A stretch of DNA of 12,720 nucleotides from CAZWVM01 sp964637705 (GTDB taxonomy: Bacteria > UBA8481). Positions 11,001 through 12,720 of the stretch are shown here, piece after piece (position 1 is the stretch's first letter; each line of letters opens with the position of its first letter). The stretch lies in contig CAZWVM010000102.1 in assembly GCA_964637705.1 (NCBI GenBank), positions 1 to 12,720 on the forward strand, given 5' to 3'. The notes under the pieces are model-generated. The model saw nothing but the letters and a program-made list of their open reading frames with translations, was not told the DNA's origin and searched no databases. Position numbers and translations under genes: made by a program.

Positions 11001-12720
11001 ATCTATTACGACTCCTTCGTATCGGGGCGTCTGGTGGGCGGCGTGGCGACGGTGACGCTACTGGACACGCAGACGGAGACGGTGGCGATCGCCTTCACGA
11101 CGGGCTCGATTCCCGGCGAGACGGTCCTGTGCGGCTTCTCGTCGGCGCCGTCGGTGGCGGCGGTGGCGCTGACGGCCCTCGGGAAAGTCTCGCCGGACTC
11201 GACGGACGCCCGCCTCCTTGTCTTCGACGTCTCGTATCCGTATATCGGATCGCGGATCGACTCGATCGCCATCGCCTCGGAGAACACGGCGGACACCTGC
11301 ATGAAACGGGTGCGGCTCTGGGCGGACAACGGGGACGGGGTCTTCTCGACCGCCACGGATTCGAACGTGGACACGGCCGCGTGGGCCTCGGGACGATGCA
11401 CCTTCCTGATCACGGGCGGCCGTTACTACTACAAGGACACGGCGGTTCTCTCGGTGAGGTTCTTCGTGACGGCGGAGATGGAGACGTATCCGCAGGTGGA
11501 CAACGACTCGGTGGGAGCGCGAATCGACACGGGAGGGATCCGGCTCCAGCCGGGCGGGATCTTCCCGACGGCCACCGGCGCGGACTCTGGGGAAATCGAC
11601 TCGGTGAAACCGGACACACAGAACCAGGTGATCGACGTGGACGCGACGCAGACGGGGGGGCGGGTCCGGATCCCGGATCCGGGCGGCCAGTTCCAGGACG
11701 CGCCCTTCACGGTGACCCTGCGCGCCGAGGACCGGCACGGCAACCTCGACCGGGCCTTCACGCTCCTCGGCACGAACGCTGCCAAGACGATCACCTTCAG
11801 CGGCAACCCGGCGGCCTTCACCTTCCTCTCGACGTCCCTGACCCAGGACCCCGCGGCGCAACTGCCGGCGGCCTCCTTCACGGCGCGATTCCGGCTGGGG
11901 CAGGACACGATCAGCCTGCGGGCCGGCCTGCCGGGCGACATCGATCTCACGGCGGACGTCGCGACATCGCCGCCCGCCGACACCACGATCCGAATCACGG
12001 TGAGCGACGACGTCTTCACGTTGACGCCGATCGCGATGACGGACTCGCAGGCGGTGGCGGGGGAAACGGCGCTGGTCGTGGGCCGCTTCACGCTCCAGAA
12101 CCTGGGCGGAGCGACGGACACGCTGGTGCGCTTCGAATTCCGCAATCGCGGAAACGTGACGCGGACGAACATCCTTCGGGCCAACATCTACATCGACACC
12201 AACGGCAACGGGTTCTTCGACTCGGGGGTGGACCTGCGGTACGGCGCGTGGACGACGGTGGAGGCGACGGAGACGGCGGCGGTGACGGGCGCCTGCACCT
12301 TCGCGGCCTCGCAGACGCGGACGATCTTCGTCGTGTACGACCTGCAGGACGACACGAACATCGCCGCGTCCGACGGCGACACGCTCTTCGTGGATGTCAA
12401 TGCATCCAACCTGAAGTGGGCCAATTTCACGGGGCAGTCCCCCAAGACCGCGACGAGCGCCTCGGACTCCGTCCGCCTCTTCCTCTTCCGGGGCGACCTC
12501 TACGCGGACTCGCTTTCGATCACCTCGATGAACGTGACGGCGGGGGCGCGGAACGTGGTGATCGGGCGGTTCCACGTCAACAACTCGCGCCCGACGGCCG
12601 ACAGCGTGGCCTCGATCGTATTGAAGAATGGCGGCAGCCACCCTGATACGGGGCTCCTGAACGTCCGCGTGGTCATGGACGCGAACAAGAACGCGGCCTT
12701 CAACGCGGGGGTGGACACGG
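2070..12720 (+). CDS. Giant multidomain secreted protein (3' end outside the window), probable surface adhesin or stalk
   Basis: At least 3,550 residues, open to the right edge with no in-frame stop. The signal peptide has a 20-residue n-region with Lys2, Lys7, Arg15 and Lys19, a hydrophobic core at 21-36 and probable cleavage near 39-40. Residues 42-170 are a beta-rich domain. Residues 171-830 are an NHL-like beta-propeller. About 836-965 is Ig-like with the F-N-K-x-M signature at 875-879, and 966-1070 resembles Glucodextranase-B-like or Big repeats. About 1085-1190 is an unassigned beta domain. From 1215 onward the chain is built of the B, A, D and I modules listed separately. Composition is rich in Asp, Thr, Ser and Val, poor in Lys, with scattered Cys. 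No catalytic motif, transmembrane helix after the signal, or anchor is seen; the anchor, if any, lies beyond the window. The start is set by the ATGA overlap and signal peptide; the next Met (27) would remove the n-region. Long open frames in other phases are shadows. Confidence 0.93.
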   Translation, partial: MKGIGLKSSPDGESRLSLKPSLVCVAMLLVVLFTGYSLAAVSDRTITSVTLSPDGTFDNQLVAAGSDSGTYIRLYISGGGPAANNPDQEGGYRLEVYDDATDQLVRRVASNEISASPTGPDRFNGQGDTTVSDTLPYGAYTLRAHSSIRNPEIAATIEGTGITIDRPGDMHVSQGGVLSWMNTGVSLTFCQISLGDPNVEAPTFLRLVDLPAGFAQTNTDNSFGITMNSKNEVFVSGNPVGGCRIAKYVVATETWATTTWATEATTTSNDDEWAGLSVDDNDSIYMATGENYLGGTGGDNGANPVRGIVKFRDNGLTGTQVDIVDVGNPSDFYDLAVNPKGQTSRLDSWVYLYRADNGNTRRHFNQPINRTCGTPYINIGVGQRGGVWATRAPNVYVARSNADQFGKYPGNGGPCAAVAATYVVSSVNGGALESANSICVWDKTTTAETFVMAASGVINQIAIYKEGDTGGSASFVRLIENDANNLVVPNGLALDKDSNLYVLNQGSRSVKKYTTDGVFTQMTESENGQWIQGLRGIDETPNLTDTTALMVPGGIAVDGVDSIYIVDQNSATAPTRMTIKSFTTNGRASDTIFRDLDGMGWAGGSSPLNEPCLMARWLAGSLYVVTTDDCARVMRFGADGALLGHLGNAAAGADAAEGNTANDVLAITAGPYYDGSGGRFFPQAIYVYMSNGRFEVWRTDFSGGALATNVNPQTVTSTSPTAGTPQAFAVDEYGEIYVMNNGTSGGNYYFRKWNAAQPGTQFGSNAHLEAAYGQGGASTQFNNPTEAIWADGKGEFTKNAATGRYEQYLWVCDQGNNRVHKVRVDWNDMQQQPLIITPSQDTPIVFSISLAGDSVALIGGNYFTSTGRCTVQINFNKVMAVGTPDTTIVQYKPNAGAFTNFSKYGYSGAAWTGTTVITPSMTDGEAVVRVENAYDNDGTLRYIDPNPDQSDFDVADLFKPFFIDQTPPGFTVSTPPPGGAATTLTYYTVEGQVTSEATGLDATVIITNWTDSLAGFKFDERTVYANAATGAFSANLNLRGPPPASNWIEVLVVDRLGNRTLLSPRRQVERQKQVGNAYIDPSTPIQVNGLRRYEMRYTAAQELSNDTLRFTIPASWSAPQKATPLTNGYVTVSTLGSYTDSVFAGQVLTIQGCTLSLGQSLSVWYGDSTISPAGAAKADLNAPLDDPSNTFGAELMVTGETQFSAVSPPAGRSLTVPLVDSAMGVRMQDTGPGSTFVEIPKGDETKVLTLRFGNTNLGNHTNRLTQIVLLAESETGALLSWQGVASRVVAKNTSELITFADVTTIPNATALTITPAGFTVGQGATRNLEFWVTMSPVASADTVRFYFSGPSAFTAVDDVSGKTISVLEDGIGVTNRKTGFYDIIGLLAADTLSIGADTVFAPVEVGAGQVEVILADLSLVNSPPGPDSPVNALRVDRVVLSTRKADGTSLTPSHVFSAVRVRDVITGTTYGGLDTPSIPNSGDTIPVILSGLNIASGQTITARVSANIVTETVSTSQFRLRVNDTAAFTAVDRVTQRNAGARDDPNRLEVIPFQTDTITIMKRPRVTITSVELLRTDSTPVDGEHGGQLENGEPFLVAVRLSVASGGSPLRVIPSDTDLSFWIAGVNRTSQFTIGAPAAKTIAAGANDTFIFTTVQNLGSDTGALTAMISDTGADTRPRLFDNHDYIEPFKLRADLLLPVPVDTARVYSTALVPTVLTLDTTYATPGETAVPVLFFRLLNNRATARTIDSIVIQGLSAGAAVTQARLYHDNRNGVLNPSSDTLCGTATLSPTETGLFILAPEVTIGAYPVSETFFVAFDFATAQTDDDTFDCSIPASGIRVHTETALPAYLLNSPGEGRVEVVANRAIFTPDTQVVTVGSATNVTVQAVDSHANVDRVRNAETTTQGYNLQVQVAFRAADSFTDTTHSILSTPGMTGVIYSQDTTVVNGFLSNGEGQLTVINVEAETTYFTLASVLIDSTAQIQFANTINVSVMNLLVTDSASPDSRGFCILAVQVNNQSGAPHQVTTIGVRSLNARDTDVSRVLLFRDVNANRNIDSGIDEYIADAAFAAGAASFNFLTINVADVDSEVLLVGYDMGTAVTDEDLLDARMDTCYLDGGAFNLISTPLNSTPNRRADVRANRLTLSPTSNTTATGSNLSVSVSAVDAYGNRDVGYSGGTGITWDLTGAASFVATTLASEDIDPLPDPPFDNTQVKGNLVAGQATLTFTDAVAETTVLSVLAAPGLSGTHDTGTYLFGQYFTVTALPLSTRFADPGDTDRVLLAFRISANGASDSIWKIVVDYVGTDTRDLTNVRLYKDADANEVYSSADALFAPVGTFTPGETVTFQSTNAGETVFIPNGTSRAFFLVANLPLTAIGGDTLDLQLEASSISTYVGYTGIPAGVRNSTGNETVAKVPDTLAVGAQASANRNASEDQTEIIPMRLRFSSPGVADRKFYIERLCLRVEGLTGGRVPSDVIAAASLRNDATLAAYATKASVESSGDSLVFTIPFDSGSPLSVGGLTPETVTVQVVLQIASSVTHNDTFRLVVVALDSAWVQAFDHPQATLSPSKQKNRVVVLSPSTLPLLSGVVTVQKKAQVTQYAVRITDPSDVDIGQVTSGEQFRVHVGLSAAAGRAGAMVRSADTDLVFKRANGAVDITSEFTVLSRSHTVLTDIAAGAVDTVTYDVVQGAPFSGSGETLVVNNYLASDTGPYLIDKNSQADALKLRVYCVEDAQSTDAVRIDSSYANASAPSIPDLLLYPDSRAARIGTIRILDGSTRDTLITVVFRLATPAAASMIKSVWVGLDSNANGYYETGVDPQFGAVSNFKTSDTVTFNGSFPMYGSGDTVEIFLLANMETSPITDSTLVKVEMPVNGLGFWNQDSIPKSQIANTAYHRTRVVATRLEVSPNVQTVSAGSVAAFTIRAEDTWGNLNVITTNYATVTTNCQIHDTWTLLSDRSARWTVTTFTNQNPAALPSAIYYDSFVSGRLVGGVATVTLLDTQTETVAIAFTTGSIPGETVLCGFSSAPSVAAVALTALGKVSPDSTDARLLVFDVSYPYIGSRIDSIAIASENTADTCMKRVRLWADNGDGVFSTATDSNVDTAAWASGRCTFLITGGRYYYKDTAVLSVRFFVTAEMETYPQVDNDSVGARIDTGGIRLQPGGIFPTATGADSGEIDSVKPDTQNQVIDVDATQTGGRVRIPDPGGQFQDAPFTVTLRAEDRHGNLDRAFTLLGTNAAKTITFSGNPAAFTFLSTSLTQDPAAQLPAASFTARFRLGQDTISLRAGLPGDIDLTADVATSPPADTTIRITVSDDVFTLTPIAMTDSQAVAGETALVVGRFTLQNLGGATDTLVRFEFRNRGNVTRTNILRANIYIDTNGNGFFDSGVDLRYGAWTTVEATETAAVTGACTFAASQTRTIFVVYDLQDDTNIAASDGDTLFVDVNASNLKWANFTGQSPKTATSASDSVRLFLFRGDLYADSLSITSMNVTAGARNVVIGRFHVNNSRPTADSVASIVLKNGGSHPDTGLLNVRVVMDANKNAAFNAGVDT
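2580..4559 (+). other. NHL-like beta-propeller domain of the giant protein (about residues 171-830)
   Basis: Repeated strands have the NHL/six-bladed-propeller look: a G-x-A-x-D-like turn followed by x-x-I/L-Y-V and then a strand mentioning motion to the next blade. Examples are FGITMNSKNEVFVSGN (223-238), GLSVDDNDSIYMATGE (275-290), PNGLALDKDSNLYVLNQGSR (489-508), PGGIAVDGVDSIYIVDQNS (552-570), AFAVDEYGEIYVMNNG (727-742) and LWVCDQGNNRVHKV (809-822). The last is nearly a textbook NHL strand (usually V-x-D-x-G-N-N-R-V). I count roughly seven to ten such units over about 660 residues, so there may be one large or two smaller propellers. NHL propellers are protein-, RNA- or glycan-binding platforms. 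The exact blade number is not settled. Confidence 0.75.
2829..2885 (+). repeat. Short direct repeat and GAC/ACG low-complexity tract inside the giant gene
   Basis: ACCTGGGCGACG occurs at 2829-2840 and again at 2844-2855, followed by a run of GAC/ACG triplets to about 2885. It encodes a Trp-Ala-Thr-Thr repeat and a Thr-rich stretch at residues 254-268 in the early propeller. It may reflect local replication slippage and would be a loop between blades. Confidence 0.5.
4575..5279 (+). other. Tandem Ig-like domains of the giant protein (about residues 836-1070)
   Basis: The first unit (836-965) carries V-Q-I-N-F-N-K-V-M (871-879) and WTGTTVITPSMTDGEAVVRV (911-930). This is the pattern of bacterial Ig-like modules with an F-N-K-x-M strand and a late W-x-G-x-x-x-x-T-P strand. 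The second (966-1070) opens with DQTPPGF, has TVEGQVTSEATGLDATVIIT (988-1007), TGAFSANLNL (1029-1038) and WIEVLVVDRLGNRT (1047-1060). That is the order of strands seen in Glucodextranase-B-like and Big_9-like modules (a V-x-G-x-T start, a G-x-F-x-x-x-V middle and a D-x-x-G-N end). They probably act as spacers between propeller and stalk, with carbohydrate binding possible for the second. Confidence 0.6.
5712..10319 (+). repeat. B modules (three copies) and A modules (two copies) of the giant protein
   Basis: B1 is about 5712-6179 (residues 1215-1370), B2 6237-6713 (1390-1548) and B3 9318-9794 (2417-2575). Each ends in a strand with Phe-x-Ala-Val-Asp or a close variant: SAFTAVDDV (1351-1359), AAFTAVDRV (1526-1534) and AWVQAFDHP (2554-2562). 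B2 and B3 also open alike, with DTLSIGAD at 1390 and DTLAVGAQ at 2417. B1 and B2 share the exact 18-base string GCCTTCACGGCGGTCGAC at 6123-6140 and 6648-6665. A1 is about 6732-7184 (1555-1705) and A2 9831-10274 (2588-2735); both start with a short basic strand (ITIMKRPRVT, VTVQKKAQVT), continue with G-E-x-F-x-V-x-V-x-L and then S-A/S-D-T-D-L. Neither family is one I can name. The boundaries are approximate. Confidence 0.6.
6237..9254 (+). repeat. Seven-module cassette, copy 1 (B2-A1-D1-I1-D2-I2-D3)
   Basis: Residues 1390-2395 carry modules in the order B, A, D, I, D, I, D. The same order recurs at 9318-12419. Paired landmarks between the two copies are Asp1390/Asp2417, Asp1532/Asp2560, Ile1560/Val2592, Asp1770/Asp2805, Asp1890/Asp2926, Asp2049/Asp3086, Asp2166/Asp3221 and Asp2318/Asp3376. 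Their offsets are 1027, 1028, 1032, 1035, 1036, 1037, 1055 and 1058 residues, never decreasing. Confidence 0.7.
7662..12014 (+). repeat. I modules: four invasin/Big_1-like Ig domains of the giant protein
   Basis: I1 is 7662-8045, I2 8478-8861, I3 10758-11153 and I4 11625-12014, each about 128-132 residues and each sitting between two D modules. The signature is a strand ending in x-A-x-D followed by x-x-G-N: VQAVDSHANVD (1887-1897 region), VSAVDAYGNRD (2162-2172), IRAEDTWGNLN (2922-2932) and LRAEDRHGNLD (3217-3227). This is the invasin/intimin Big_1 pattern (A-x-D-x-x-G-N). I3 also shows SPNVQTVSAGSVAAFTI at 2906-2922, the usual lead-in strand. Sites near PAALPSA (2971-2977) and PAAQLPA (3260-3266) show that I3 and I4 are closely related. 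I1 lacks the Gly of the G-N pair (Ala instead). Confidence 0.65.
9318..12419 (+). repeat. Seven-module cassette, copy 2 (B3-A2-D4-I3-D5-I4-D6)
   Basis: Residues 2417-3450 repeat the module order of copy 1. Most of the length growth relative to copy 1 is between D5 and I4 (about 18 residues), so the later I-D pair has drifted more. DNA identity between the copies is low by eye, apart from short strings, so the duplication is old and the copies have diverged under selection for fold rather than sequence. After D6 a seventh D module follows directly, without an intervening I module, and the pattern then leaves the window. Confidence 0.65.

Larger units (their letters stand above)
7209..12720 (+). 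repeat. D modules: seven copies of a beta domain with a calcium-loop-like motif
   Basis: Copies: D1 7209-7619, D2 8046-8459, D3 8862-9254, D4 10338-10739, D5 11160-11564, D6 12015-12419, D7 12507 to the window end (partial). Each has a first half with L-x-F-x-x-x-N and then I-x-S-I, followed by a V-x-L/V-x-x-D loop, a sharp Asp/Asn/Gly turn, S-G-V-D and a strand ending F-F-V-x-x-D. The loops read HDNRNGVLNPSSD (1769-1781), RDVNANRNIDSGID (2048-2061), KDADANEVYSSAD (2317-2329), LDSNANGYYETGVD (2804-2817), ADNGDGVFSTATD (3085-3097), IDTNGNGFFDSGVD (3375-3388) and MDANKNAAFNAGVD (3536-3549). The D-x-N-x-N/D-G spacing is like EF-hand or dockerin loops, so calcium binding is likely but unproven. 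Confidence 0.7.

Noticed and set aside
12168..12250. Dockerin domain based on the DTNGNGFFDSGVD loop
   Set aside because: A dockerin has two such loops about 24 residues apart within roughly 70 residues; here each beta module has only one loop, so it is not a dockerin and cellulosome assembly is not supported.

Overview
The window looks like a chromosomal piece of a high-GC bacterium devoted to secreted, cell-surface proteins. Everything readable is on the + strand: the last 18 codons of one gene, a 133-base intergenic gap with a promoter, a 626-residue LamG protein, and a giant gene. The giant gene overlaps the LamG gene by four bases (ATGA) and runs off the right edge after 3,550 codons with no stop. 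No tRNA, rRNA, mobile element or CRISPR array is visible. The style of the proteins (Asp/Thr/Ser-rich beta modules, CFI-box-like tail, giant ORFs, no Shine-Dalgarno) recalls poorly cultured Gram-negative-type lineages, but this is an impression, not a taxonomic call.

Layout. 1-59: C-terminus of an upstream protein, possibly a sorting or FlgD-like beta tail. 60-192: intergenic gap with a perfect extended -10 element (TGATATAAT, 176-184) eight bases before the ATG and a 16-base palindrome (164-179) touching it; this geometry predicts a leaderless mRNA. 193-2073: signal peptide, LamG (concanavalin A-like) domain, beta-rich middle, and a divergent CFI-box-like C-terminus. 2070-12720: giant protein with a signal peptide, an N-terminal beta domain, an NHL-like beta-propeller (about residues 171-830), Ig-like domains (about 836-1070), and then a long stalk of recurring modules.

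The main result is in the stalk. I define four module types by internal comparison: B, A, D (carrying a D-x-N-x-N-G calcium-loop-like motif) and I (invasin-like, carrying V-x-A-x-D-x-x-G-N). Their order is B1-B2-A1-D1-I1-D2-I2-D3-B3-A2-D4-I3-D5-I4-D6-D7. The seven-module string B-A-D-I-D-I-D therefore occurs twice, and equivalent landmarks are separated by 1,027 to 1,058 residues, rising steadily along the string. This is the signature of an ancient duplication of a whole cassette of about 1,000 residues.

A reasonable inference is that the LamG protein and the giant protein are made together, with translational coupling at the ATGA overlap. Together they would form a surface adhesion or carbohydrate-binding apparatus, with the propeller and Ig-like part displayed on a long, possibly calcium-stiffened stalk. 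No enzyme active site was recognised in either protein.
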